NCBI GenBank assembly: GCA_002721615.1
Contig: PBKW01000011.1
Coordinates: forward strand, 75,211 to 139,210
Direction of reading: 5' to 3'
Length of the DNA: 64,000 bases
Origin: Chloroflexota bacterium
Lineage (GTDB): Bacteria > Chloroflexota > Dehalococcoidia > Lucifugimonadales > Lucifugimonadaceae
The notes under the pieces are model-generated. The model saw only the letters and a list, made by a program, of their open reading frames with translations, was not told the origin of the DNA and did no database searches. Position numbers and translations under genes: made by a program. Below, piece by piece: positions 50,917-60,304 of the stretch; position 1 is the first letter of the stretch, and every line of letters begins with the position of its first letter.

Positions 50917-53900
50917 TCATTTTTTCAAAACAGATAAATTTACTATTTCTCCAGAAATTTTTCCAGAAATCAAATTTTCACTATCCTCAACATATTCTGA
51001 GAATAGCAGAGAATATGCCAAAATCTGTTCTGATATATATTGATAATGGCTCATAAAAGATTCTTTCATTTTTTCATTACAAAAAATTTCAACTTCTACT
51101 TTATCTGTGACTTCTAAATTTGAATCTCTTCGAATATTTTGAATTAATCTTACGAGATCTCTAGCTAATCCTTCTGATTCTAATTCAGGAGAAATGTTTA
51201 AATCTAGTTTCACAAATACATTAAAATCCAAAACTTTCTGGATTCCTTTTTCTTCACTAGATATAGGGTCGAGATTGAATTCATTTTCTTCCAAAATATA
51301 ACCTTCAATTACTATTTTTCCTTCATCATCCTGCTCCCATCTTCCTTCTCTAGCAGCAATAATACATTTTTGCACATCATGACCCAGTTTAGGCCCTAAT
51401 ACACGTGGGTTTAATTTCAGATTATAACCATCTAAAGAATATGACTCTTTTAAATAAATTATTTCCTTCGAATTTATTTCTTCCTTGATTAAATCTTCAA
51501 ATTCATCTAACCAATTAACATCTAAATCTGGTGAAATAATAGTTACTGACTTAATAGGCTGTCTTACTCTAAGGTTATTAATTTTTCTAATAGATAGTGC
51601 TACTGATACAATCTGTCTCACTAAATCCATTTTCTCGATTAAATCATTTTGTTCTTCAAAACTATCTACTAATGGCCAATCTTGCAAATGAACACTCTTC
51701 TCATTAGTAATTTTCTGGTAAGCATATTCAGAAATCAAAGGTAAAAATGGAGATAGCACTTTAAAAAAATTCTTAAGCACAGTATATAAAGTATTATATG
51801 CACTTAATACTTCAGGACTCTTAGTACTATCCCAAAATCTTGGCCTACTTCTCCTAATATACCAATTGTTTAAAACATCTATAAAGTCAGAAATTTTTGA
51901 ACATGCCTCTGTGATTTCATAAGTTTCCATATGAAAATTCACATCTTCAATCAATTTTCTAGTTTTTCCTAAAATATATTTATCAATTAAAACATCAGAA
52001 GTTTTTATTTCTTGTCCCTTAATTCCCTCAAGGTTCGAATAGAGTATAAAAAAATATAAGGAATTCCAAACTGGTACTATAACTTTCCTTAATGCTGTTT
52101 CTATACCAGAACCTTTTCTATCAATTTCTAAGTTATGTCCCTTTAAAATTGGAGATGATACAAGAAACCACCTAAGTGCATCAGAACCATATTTGTTCCA
52201 AACATCTTCTGGAGAAGGATAGTTCCTTAATCTCTTAGAAAGTTTTGACCCTGTCTCATCTACAACCACTCCATGGCCTATGGCATTCTTGAAAGGATGA
52301 CTGTCAAACAAAGCGGTACTTAAAACCATAAGTGTATAAAACCAACCTCTTGTTTGTGCAATATATTCAACAATAAAATCTGCAGGAAAATGAGAATCAA
52401 ACCATTCTTTATTTTCAAAAGGGTAATGAACCTGAGCAAATGGCATAGATCCTGATTCAAACCAACAATCCAAAACTTCTTCTACCCTAATCATCTTGCT
52501 TTTACCAGAAGGATCATCGGGATTAGGACGAGTAAGATCATCAATCGCTGGCCTGTGTAAATCTTTAGGTTTTACACCGAAATCTTTCTCTATTTCTTCT
52601 AAACTTCCATACACATCAATCCTAGGGTACTTAGGATTATCACTTTTCCAAACTGGAATAGGAGTTCCCCAAAATCTATTTCTACTAATTGACCAATCTC
52701 TTGCTCCTGATAACCATCTACCAAATGCTCCATCTTTAATATGGTTAGGAATCCAATTTATTTGTTGGTTTAACTCAGCCATTCTATCTCTAAATTTTGT
52801 TACTTCGACAAACCAAGAATTGACAGCTTTATAAATTAAAGGTTCATCTGTTCTCCAACTATGAGGATAACTATGAGAATATTCTTCATGTTTAAATAAA
52901 ATATTTCTAGAATCTAAATTTTTAATGATCTCTTTATTTGCATCAAACACCAACATTCCTTCATAATCTGAAATTTCAGCAGTGAATTTTCCCCTTGAGT
53001 CTACTGGGCTTTTGACAGGGATACCATGTGATTCGCAAACAATTTGATCATCTTCTCCAAAACCAGGTGCCATATGAACAATTCCTGTACCTTCTTCAGT
53101 ATTAACAAAGTCAGCTTCAAGAATTTTGAATGCATTTTCAGTATCTAAAAAATAGTCAAAAATTGGCTTATAAGTTTTTCCTATAAGAATTTCTCCCTTA
53201 ATAGTTTTTATTTTTTCCATTCCTTCTAATTCATTTTTATATTTTTCTACAGTATTTTCTGCTATCAATAAATAATCATTTCCATTTGAAAAAATTGAAT
53301 AAGAAATATCTTGGCCTACAGCTAATGCAAGGTTTGAAGGCAATGTCCAAGGAGTTGTAGTCCATACCAAAACATCAACAGAATCTCCTAAATCAGAATC
53401 ATTCAAAGAAAACTTTACAGTTACAGCAGGATCAATTCTTTCTCTATATGAATCATCTAGTCTAGTTTCAAAATTTGACAGTGGAGTTTCTGCTTTCCAA
53501 GAATAAGGCATAACTTTTGCTTTTTCATAAATTAAACCTTGATCCCAAAGTTTCTTGAATGCCCAAATTACAGATTCCATATAATTAAGATCCAAAGTTT
53601 TGTAATCATTTCGAAAATCCACCCACCTAGCTTGCCTATTAACTGTAGCCTCCCATTCTTTAGTGTATTTCATCACAGATTCTCTACAATGATCATTAAA
53701 TTTTTTTACTCCAAAATTTATTACTTCCGATCTTCCGCTTAAACCTAATTCTTTTTCTGACTCCATCTCTGCAGGCAAACCATGACAATCCCACCCAAAT
53801 CTTCTATCTACTCTTTTACCAATCATTGTTTGATATCTAGGAATAATATCCTTAACAAAACCAGTTAATAAATGTCCATAATGAGGTAATCCATTAGCAA

Positions 53901-54072
53901 AAGGAGGACCATCATAAAAAACATATTCATTATTATCAGATCTATGGTTAACAGATTTTTTGAATATATCTTCTTTTTGCCAAAAATTTAAAATCTCTAA
54001 TTCTATTTGAGAAAAATTAGGTTTGGGATCTAAATCAAAATAATATTTTTCTTGCTTCTTTTTTTCTGTCAT
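50917..54072 (-). CDS. ileS: Isoleucyl-tRNA synthetase
   Basis: YDGPPFANGLPHYGHLLTGFVKDIIPRYQTMIGKRVDRRFGWDCHGLPAE, VDETGSKLSKRLRNYPSPEDVWNKYGSDALRWFLV. Confidence 0.97.
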   Translation of the reverse strand: MTEKKKQEKYYFDLDPKPNFSQIELEILNFWQKEDIFKKSVNHRSDNNEYVFYDGPPFANGLPHYGHLLTGFVKDIIPRYQTMIGKRVDRRFGWDCHGLPAEMESEKELGLSGRSEVINFGVKKFNDHCRESVMKYTKEWEATVNRQARWVDFRNDYKTLDLNYMESVIWAFKKLWDQGLIYEKAKVMPYSWKAETPLSNFETRLDDSYRERIDPAVTVKFSLNDSDLGDSVDVLVWTTTPWTLPSNLALAVGQDISYSIFSNGNDYLLIAENTVEKYKNELEGMEKIKTIKGEILIGKTYKPIFDYFLDTENAFKILEADFVNTEEGTGIVHMAPGFGEDDQIVCESHGIPVKSPVDSRGKFTAEISDYEGMLVFDANKEIIKNLDSRNILFKHEEYSHSYPHSWRTDEPLIYKAVNSWFVEVTKFRDRMAELNQQINWIPNHIKDGAFGRWLSGARDWSISRNRFWGTPIPVWKSDNPKYPRIDVYGSLEEIEKDFGVKPKDLHRPAIDDLTRPNPDDPSGKSKMIRVEEVLDCWFESGSMPFAQVHYPFENKEWFDSHFPADFIVEYIAQTRGWFYTLMVLSTALFDSHPFKNAIGHGVVVDETGSKLSKRLRNYPSPEDVWNKYGSDALRWFLVSSPILKGHNLEIDRKGSGIETALRKVIVPVWNSLYFFILYSNLEGIKGQEIKTSDVLIDKYILGKTRKLIEDVNFHMETYEITEACSKISDFIDVLNNWYIRRSRPRFWDSTKSPEVLSAYNTLYTVLKNFFKVLSPFLPLISEYAYQKITNEKSVHLQDWPLVDSFEEQNDLIEKMDLVRQIVSVALSIRKINNLRVRQPIKSVTIISPDLDVNWLDEFEDLIKEEINSKEIIYLKESYSLDGYNLKLNPRVLGPKLGHDVQKCIIAAREGRWEQDDEGKIVIEGYILEENEFNLDPISSEEKGIQKVLDFNVFVKLDLNISPELESEGLARDLVRLIQNIRRDSNLEVTDKVEVEIFCNEKMKESFMSHYQYISEQILAYSLLFSEYVEDSENLISGKISGEIVNLSVLKK

Positions 54073-54104
54073 TATTAGATTTTCATATTTTATATTTTGT
54101 CATT

Positions 54105-54707
54105 TTATATTGAGGTCTCAGATAAAATTTTATATTCCGGTCCCGTAGATTTCAAAATACTTCGAATTACACTAATTTTTTTAAACCGAAAAGAAATTTT
54201 CTTCGGGTATTCAAATTTTTGCAAATTTGAAGAAAAAGATTTTCGATCTTTCTTAGAATGATTTTTTCTTATTCTAGCAATAGTAATGTGAGGAAGAAAT
54301 TTTTTGTGAATTTTAAAATTATTCTCTAACAATTTACATCTCAATTCATTATAAAGATAAAATATTTCAGGAGACTGATTTAATTTTGCTATAAAAACAT
54401 TTGGAGAATTTAAATTTGGTAAAAACACAAATTCTTCAATAAATGTATTAATTTCACAATTAAACTTAATATCTTCTATGATTTTCTTAATCAATATCAC
54501 TTGATCTTCTATAGAATCTCCAATAAATATTAATGTACAGTGAATCAATGATAAATCTGTCCATTTTAAAAAATGATTAAAAGTGTTCGGGATTAGTTCT
54601 TTAATCTCAGATAACTCTTTTCTAATAATATATGGAACATTCAAACTTACGAATATTCTCCAGGGAAAATCCTCATTATATTGATCTACCAAATTATCCC
54701 CCCGCAA
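54105..54707 (-). CDS. thpR: RNA 2',3'-cyclic phosphodiesterase (2H family)
   Basis: WRIFVSLNVPYIIRKEL, two HxT motifs: HCTLIFIGD and HITIARIR. Confidence 0.85.
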   Translation of the reverse strand: MRGDNLVDQYNEDFPWRIFVSLNVPYIIRKELSEIKELIPNTFNHFLKWTDLSLIHCTLIFIGDSIEDQVILIKKIIEDIKFNCEINTFIEEFVFLPNLNSPNVFIAKLNQSPEIFYLYNELRCKLLENNFKIHKKFLPHITIARIRKNHSKKDRKSFSSNLQKFEYPKKISFRFKKISVIRSILKSTGPEYKILSETSI

Positions 54708-54957
54708 TTGCAGGCAGAAAATGCACTTCAGAATCTTCTTTAAGTTTATGAATTAATCCTAATCTAGTAGTACGACCATCAATAACTGCTGAAAGGCCAG
54801 GCTTTAATTTGTTATTCTCAACTAATTCTAATTTGATTCCAGGAAATAAATTTTCCAGATTGTTAATCAATTCTTTTAAATTTTTCCCATTTACATCTAT
54901 GACATTTGATCCCATAGAAAAATGTCTCAGTTTATATGGTAGATAAACAATTGCCAT
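54694..54957 (-). CDS. MoaD/ThiS-like ubiquitin-fold sulfur carrier
   Basis: 87 aa, FLPAIAGG C-terminal di-glycine; next to a molybdenum hydroxylase operon. Confidence 0.82.
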   Translation of the reverse strand: MAIVYLPYKLRHFSMGSNVIDVNGKNLKELINNLENLFPGIKLELVENNKLKPGLSAVIDGRTTRLGLIHKLKEDSEVHFLPAIAGG

Positions 54958-54962
54958 AAAAA

Positions 54963-55175
54963 TTATTTATTCTTTAAACCCTCTACAATACTAGAAGGTT
55001 TCATAGGAGTAGTAGAAATTCTAATCCCCAAAGCATCGTGAATAGCATTAGAAATAGTTGGAATTGGAGGCACAATAGGTGTTTCTCCAACTCCTCTTAC
55101 GCCAAATGGATGTTCTTCACTAGGAACTTCTACAAGAATTGTATCAATCATCGGAAGGTCTAAGGAAATAGGCAT
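54963..55175 (-). pseudogene. C-terminal fragment of the molybdenum hydroxylase large subunit (frameshifted relative to 55144..57234)
   Basis: MPISLDLPMIDTILVEVPSEEHPFGVRGVGETPIVPPIPTISNAIHDALGIRISTTPMKP is the normal C-terminus of xanthine dehydrogenase/CoxL-type large subunits; different frame from the upstream ORF, 32-nt overlap. Confidence 0.85.
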
Positions 55176-57234
55176 TTCTGTAATCTAAATAACTAGAATT
55201 TTCCATGATTCCATCTCTACTCATATAATATTCCTCATTTAAAGCCCAACCTATGCCTTGAGTAGCTCCGCCTTGTAGTTGCCCTTCAACATAAGAAGGA
55301 TGAATTGCTTTTCCACAATCTTGAATTGCTGTATATCTTACTACATCAGTTTTACCAGTACTTTCATCAATTTCTACATCTGCTATATGTACTCCAAATC
55401 CTCCTCCTGCTTCTTCAAGATCTACAGAAGCATTAGCTGTAATAGGTCCACCTGGAGAATCATCAGCAAATTCTTTCAACGTCATTTTTAATTCAGAATC
55501 TGATTTCGATTTAATGATTCCATTCTCATAAATTACCTCTTCTACATCAATGTCCCACTTTAATGCTGCTTTCTCTTCAATTTCTTGAATTAACTTTTGA
55601 GAAGCTAAATATGCAGCATAACCTGTAGCATAACATGTTCTACTTCCACCAGTTACATCTGTATAACCAATACTATCTGTATCAACTACTGTGGGCCTTA
55701 CATCTTCAGCGGGAATCCCTAAAACTTCAGCTGCCTGCATAGAAATAGATGCTCTAGTACCACCAATATCAGTAGATCCCTCAGTCAAAGCCACAGTTCC
55801 ATCTGTATTTAGAGCTAAATTTACATGAGATTTAAAACCAATATTAAACCAATAACCGCTAGCAATTCCTCTTCCTCTCTTTTTTCCTGGGGACAAATTA
55901 TCATCTAATTTTGACTTCCAGTGATCAGATTTTTTCGCAGCTTTCAAACATTCCTCTAATCCTATTCTAGTATAAAGTGGACCTAAAGCAGTCCGGGTAC
56001 CTTTTCTGGCAACATTTTTAATCCTAAACTCTAAAGGATTCCAGCCTTTTTCAGAACATATTTCATCTACTAAAGTTTCTATAGCAAAAGCAACTTGAGG
56101 AGAACCTGGTGCTCTATAAGGGGCTGAACTTGGTTTATTTACAATCACATCATAACCATCAATCCTTGTAGATGGAATATCATAACAAGAAAAAACACAT
56201 TTCGAAGCTGCCTCAATGAAAGCCTCAGGAAATCCGCCTGCTTCTAATTTTATTACTGCTTTGGCAGCTAACATTTTTCCTGAAGAATCAACTCCTAACT
56301 TTACCTTAACTTTTCCACCAGGAGCTGGTCCAGTAGCCTCAAAAACATCTGTCCTTGTCATAACCAACTTAACAGGTCTCCTAGATTTTTTAGACAAAAT
56401 TGCTGCTAAAGGCTCTAAGTAAATAGGAATTTTACCTCCAAAACCCCCTCCTATTTCCATAGGAGTCACTCTTACTCTAGAAACATCTAATCCTAATACC
56501 TTAGATACACTATCTCTTACGACAAATGAACCTTGAGTACTAGTCCAAATCTTTACTCTATTCTCTTCATCCCAAATAGCTGTGGCATTATGTGGTTCTA
56601 TGTAACCTTGATGAACGGTTTGCATATTTACTTCTTTTTCCAAAACAAAATCAGAATTAGAAAAACCTTTTTCCACATCACCAAAATCATATCTTTCATG
56701 AAGAGCTACATTAGTATTTAAAACTTTTTTTCCTAGATGATCTGCTTCAAAATCTTCTAAAATTATAGGAGCATCTTTATGCATCGCCTGATCAACATTT
56801 ATAACTGGCTCCAAAATTTCATAATCAACTTTGATTTTTTTTATAGCTTCTTCAGCAGTATTTTGATCTATAGCAGCTAAAGCTGCAACAGCATGACCCT
56901 TATACATTACTTTTTTATAAGCTAAAACATTTTCACTTAAATGCTTTTCAGAACCTGATTCTTCTGAAGAAGCTCTTTGTACATCATCTAATCTTGGAAG
57001 ATCATCAGATGTCATTACAGCGAGTACACCAGGTATTTTTTCTGCTTCAGAAGTATCAATGTTTTTTATAATAGCATGTGCATGAGGACTACGAAGTACT
57101 GCTCCCAACACAAGGCCTGGCAATTTTATATCAGCTCCATATTGAGCTCTACCAGTTACTTTATCATAACCATCATGCCTTATAGGCCTAGTACCAATAA
57201 CTTTATATTCTTTTTTATCAGAAGTTGAAACCAT
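55144..57234 (-). CDS. Xanthine dehydrogenase-family molybdopterin-binding large subunit (N-terminal about 90 percent)
   Basis: HDGYDKVTGRAQYGADIKLPGLVLGAVLRSPHAHA, PMEIGGGFGGKIPIYLEPLAAILSKKSRRPVKLVMTR, QDCGKAIHPSYVEGQLQGGATQGIGWALNEEY; terminates early as SSYLDYRNAYFLRPSDD*. Confidence 0.92.
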   Translation of the reverse strand: MVSTSDKKEYKVIGTRPIRHDGYDKVTGRAQYGADIKLPGLVLGAVLRSPHAHAIIKNIDTSEAEKIPGVLAVMTSDDLPRLDDVQRASSEESGSEKHLSENVLAYKKVMYKGHAVAALAAIDQNTAEEAIKKIKVDYEILEPVINVDQAMHKDAPIILEDFEADHLGKKVLNTNVALHERYDFGDVEKGFSNSDFVLEKEVNMQTVHQGYIEPHNATAIWDEENRVKIWTSTQGSFVVRDSVSKVLGLDVSRVRVTPMEIGGGFGGKIPIYLEPLAAILSKKSRRPVKLVMTRTDVFEATGPAPGGKVKVKLGVDSSGKMLAAKAVIKLEAGGFPEAFIEAASKCVFSCYDIPSTRIDGYDVIVNKPSSAPYRAPGSPQVAFAIETLVDEICSEKGWNPLEFRIKNVARKGTRTALGPLYTRIGLEECLKAAKKSDHWKSKLDDNLSPGKKRGRGIASGYWFNIGFKSHVNLALNTDGTVALTEGSTDIGGTRASISMQAAEVLGIPAEDVRPTVVDTDSIGYTDVTGGSRTCYATGYAAYLASQKLIQEIEEKAALKWDIDVEEVIYENGIIKSKSDSELKMTLKEFADDSPGGPITANASVDLEEAGGGFGVHIADVEIDESTGKTDVVRYTAIQDCGKAIHPSYVEGQLQGGATQGIGWALNEEYYMSRDGIMENSSYLDYRNAYFLRPSDD

Positions 57235-57246
57235 TTTTCCTCCTAA

Positions 57247-57732
57247 CTACGAATTTTCAGAAGCTTTTTGTACAGCTTTCACAATCTTGTCATATCCAGT
57301 ACATCTACATAAATTGCCTGCTAACCAATGTCTTATTCTACCTTCTGAAGGATTAGGCTCCTTATCAAGTAAATTCTTTGAGGCGACTAAGAAACCTGGA
57401 GTACATATTCCACATTGCAAAGCAGCTTCTTCAAGAAAAGCCTGCTGTAATGGATGTAGACCTTCAGGTGTAGCCATCCCCTCTATGGTTTCTACATTTT
57501 TTCCATCTATTTCAGCGCCTAAAACTAAACAAGAATCAACAATCCTTCGGTCTATAGTTACAGTACATGCACCACAATTCCCATCATTACAACCTTCTTT
57601 TGTTCCAGTTATTCCAACAATCTCTCTAAGAGTTTCTAATAAGCTTATATATGGAGGAATCAATAATTCCATCTCCTGTCCATTGATAGTTGTAGTAATT
57701 TGAATTTTTTTAACTTTCTTAGAATTTGCCAT
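57247..57732 (-). CDS. (2Fe-2S)-binding small subunit of molybdenum hydroxylase
   Basis: GTKEGCNDGNCGACTVTIDRRIVDSCLVLG, LQCGICTPGFLVASKNLLD, GNLCRCTGYDKIVKAVQ. Confidence 0.95.
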   Translation of the reverse strand: MANSKKVKKIQITTTINGQEMELLIPPYISLLETLREIVGITGTKEGCNDGNCGACTVTIDRRIVDSCLVLGAEIDGKNVETIEGMATPEGLHPLQQAFLEEAALQCGICTPGFLVASKNLLDKEPNPSEGRIRHWLAGNLCRCTGYDKIVKAVQKASENS

Positions 57733-58599
57733 TTAATTTCCTCCTGCTCTTTCTAATGCTAGATCTAAAGTTCTCCTAGTTAAAACACCTATAAGATGTT
57801 TTCTGAACTCAACATCTCCTCTCATGTCAGTAATTGGAGAACAAGAATCTTGTGCTATCTGAGAAGCTTGATCTAAATTATCTTCCGAAACATCTTTCCC
57901 TAATAAAAATTCACTTGCTTTTTCCGCATAGATAGGAGTGGGCCCTACAGCAGCTAAAGCTATTTTAGAATTAGTGATTTTACCTCCATCTACTACTACA
58001 GAAGATCCAACAGCAGCAACAGCTATATCCATTTCATTTCTGGGAATAAATCTTTCATAAGCTGCACCAAAACCTGAATTAGGCAAAGGAATTTTTAAAG
58101 AAACTAAAAATTCTCCTTCATCTAGAACGTTTTTTCCTGGACTTACACAAAATTGATCTACAGAAATTTCTCTAGATCCTTTAGGTCCAGCAATCACACA
58201 TATAGTATTATGTACTATCAAAGGACATATTCCATCTGCACTAGGGGAAGCATTACATAGATTGCCACCTAAACTTGCACGTGATTGAATTTGAATGCCA
58301 CCTATTAGAGAAGCTGCATCAATTATTCCTGGAAATTGTGAAGTGACTTTTTCATCTTCATACAATAGATAACATGGGACAGCTGAACCAACTAATAAAT
58401 GATCTTTAGTCCACTCAACTTTTGTTAATTCAGGAATATTTTTCACATCTATAATCGCATCTAATTCAAACCTTCCACCTCTTGTTTGTACTAGAATATC
58501 TGTTCCTCCAGCTAAACATCTAGCTTTAGATCCAAATTTTTCAAGCAACCCCAATGCGTCATTAATATTTTCAGGGGCGTAATAATTATATGGATGCAC
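57733..58599 (-). CDS. FAD-binding medium subunit of molybdenum hydroxylase
   Basis: ARCLAGGTDILVQTRGGRFELDAIIDVKNIPEL, IQSRASLGGNLCNASPSADGICPLIVHNT, C-terminal CO_deh_flav_C region. Confidence 0.94.
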   Translation of the reverse strand: MHPYNYYAPENINDALGLLEKFGSKARCLAGGTDILVQTRGGRFELDAIIDVKNIPELTKVEWTKDHLLVGSAVPCYLLYEDEKVTSQFPGIIDAASLIGGIQIQSRASLGGNLCNASPSADGICPLIVHNTICVIAGPKGSREISVDQFCVSPGKNVLDEGEFLVSLKIPLPNSGFGAAYERFIPRNEMDIAVAAVGSSVVVDGGKITNSKIALAAVGPTPIYAEKASEFLLGKDVSEDNLDQASQIAQDSCSPITDMRGDVEFRKHLIGVLTRRTLDLALERAGGN

Positions 58600-58711
58600 T
58601 TGAAACTCCTATAAACAATAATTTTATTAATACACTTTAGATATTATCTTAATTTGAATCGAATAGAGCAAGAAACAATAAAATAATTTCTCAATCTATA
58701 TGAAAATAGGT

Positions 58712-58954
58712 TCAATTCGTAGATTTCACAGATAAACAAGTAACTGTCTTTACTATACCTGGCATTCTATGCATTTCATTGCTAAGAATCTTTCCTATAC
58801 TAGGAAGATCACTTGCTTCTATTACTGCAATAATATCATAAGGACCTGTAACCACGTCTAACATATTTACTTCCTTTATTCCTTCTAATGTGTTTACCAC
58901 ATCTTGACTCTTGCCAATAGAAGTTTCTATTAAAATATATGCTCTTGTAGCCAT
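58712..58954 (-). CDS. Stand-alone Lrp/AsnC ligand-binding (RAM) domain protein
   Basis: ATRAYILIETSIGKSQDVVNTLEGIKEVNMLDVVTGPYDIIAVIEASDLPSIGKIL...RMPGIVKTVTCL; no HTH. Confidence 0.88.
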   Translation of the reverse strand: MATRAYILIETSIGKSQDVVNTLEGIKEVNMLDVVTGPYDIIAVIEASDLPSIGKILSNEMHRMPGIVKTVTCLSVKSTN

Positions 58955-59066
58955 TATTCCTCCTGCTCAAAGTAAATAATATATAATATATAATACACGA
59001 AATTTAGTTTATTTTCTGTTTCATTTTTACTTCTATGAGAATAATTTTTCATAATATTTTAATGAG

Positions 59067-59231
59067 TTAATTACCATCTTGATTTTTTGATCTTTTCTTT
59101 AAAAAAATAAAAATTATTAATAAAATCAGAAAAATTACTATTAAAACTCCAAAAGGTGTCTTTGTAATAGACAAAATACTAAAAATAAAATTCCAAAAAG
59201 CTCTTAAAAAAGAAGTTATCCAATTAATCAT
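59067..59231 (-). CDS. Small single-pass membrane protein (54 aa), below track cutoff
   Basis: Manual reading: MINWITSFLRAFWNFIFSILSITKTPFGVLIVIFLILLIIFIFLKKRSKNQDGN*; hydrophobic helix then a positive stop-transfer segment; no clear SD. Confidence 0.45.
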   Translation of the reverse strand: MINWITSFLRAFWNFIFSILSITKTPFGVLIVIFLILLIIFIFLKKRSKNQDGN

Positions 59232-59334
59232 TTACTAATAATAACTAAAATTTTCAGTAAATTAATATTATTAGACTATTTCAATTAAGATATTTATATT
59301 ATTAATAAGATATAGAGAAATTCGAAAAGAAATT

Positions 59335-60303
59335 ATGAGACCAGGATTTGGCCAATTTAATTCAGCAAGCCCAGAATATTTAAAATTCGCAAAACAATTT
59401 GGTGCTACAGATATTCTATTAAATTCAATAGGAGGAAATGATAATCTTCCTAGTGCTAATGGCAAATGGGAATTGCAAGATTTAGTCAAACTTAGACTTA
59501 TGGTTGAAAGTCATGGTCTCAAATTATCTGCTTTGGAAAATGTTCCTAAATACTTCTATGATCATGTGATGCTTAACGGACCTAAAAGAGATGAGCAGAT
59601 AGAAAATATGATTTACACAATCAGAAATATTGCAAGAGCAGGTATTCCTATATTTGGATATAATTGGATGCCATCACTTGTATGGAGGACAGAACCTAAA
59701 TTAATTAGGGGAGGTGCTGAGGCTAGTGCTTTTGATGATTCTGTAGCTCAAAAAATGCCTCTTACTCATGAAAGAGAATACACTGATGAGGAAGTGTGGA
59801 AGAATTTAGAATATTGGATAAAAATCATTACTCCTATAGCAGAAGATGAAGGAATAAGGCTAGGAATTCATCCCTGTGATCCTCCGGTGCCTAAGCTTGG
59901 TGGTATTCCAAATTTATTTAGAAGTTTTGATTCATACAAAAGGTTAATTGAGATTTATCCTAGTGATTCAAATGCCATAGAGTTTTGTCAGGGAACCTTT
60001 TCTGAAATGAACGATGATATTTATGAAATGATTAGATATTTTGGAGAAAGAAAAAAAATACTTTATGTACATTTTAGAAATGTTTCAGGTCAGGTACCAA
60101 AATTTCATGAAGAGTTTATAAACACTGGATATGTAGATATGTATAAGGCAATGAAAATATATCATGAAGTAGGATTTGATGGATTTTTCATTGATGACCA
60201 TGTTCCAAGTACATATAAAGATACTCCGTGGGGACATAGAGGCAGAGCTTTTGCAAACGGTTACATACAGGCAATGATTGAAGCTGTGCAAAAAGAGATT
60301 TGA
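59335..60303 (+). CDS. Mannonate dehydratase-like protein
   Basis: RPGFGQFNSASPEYLKFAKQFGATDILLN, GYNWMPSLVWRTEP, GIHPCDPPVPKLGGIPNLFRSFDSYKRLIEI, DGFFIDDHVP; UxuA-like TIM barrel motifs. Confidence 0.82.
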   Translation: MRPGFGQFNSASPEYLKFAKQFGATDILLNSIGGNDNLPSANGKWELQDLVKLRLMVESHGLKLSALENVPKYFYDHVMLNGPKRDEQIENMIYTIRNIARAGIPIFGYNWMPSLVWRTEPKLIRGGAEASAFDDSVAQKMPLTHEREYTDEEVWKNLEYWIKIITPIAEDEGIRLGIHPCDPPVPKLGGIPNLFRSFDSYKRLIEIYPSDSNAIEFCQGTFSEMNDDIYEMIRYFGERKKILYVHFRNVSGQVPKFHEEFINTGYVDMYKAMKIYHEVGFDGFFIDDHVPSTYKDTPWGHRGRAFANGYIQAMIEAVQKEI

Positions 60304-60304
60304 T

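Noticed and set aside
52496-52834. 112-aa antisense ORF opposite ileS
   Set aside because: Shadow ORF; ileS reading frame is unambiguous.
54694-54712. G6 homopolymer (GCGGGGGGATAA) at the end of the MoaD-like gene, possible phase-variable tract
   Set aside because: Simply encodes the required Ala-Gly-Gly C-terminus; six Gs is short for phase variation.
57287-57703. 138-aa ORF opposite the 2Fe-2S subunit gene
   Set aside because: Fully antisense to a strongly conserved gene; the peptide looks like reverse-complement codon shadow with no recognisable domain.
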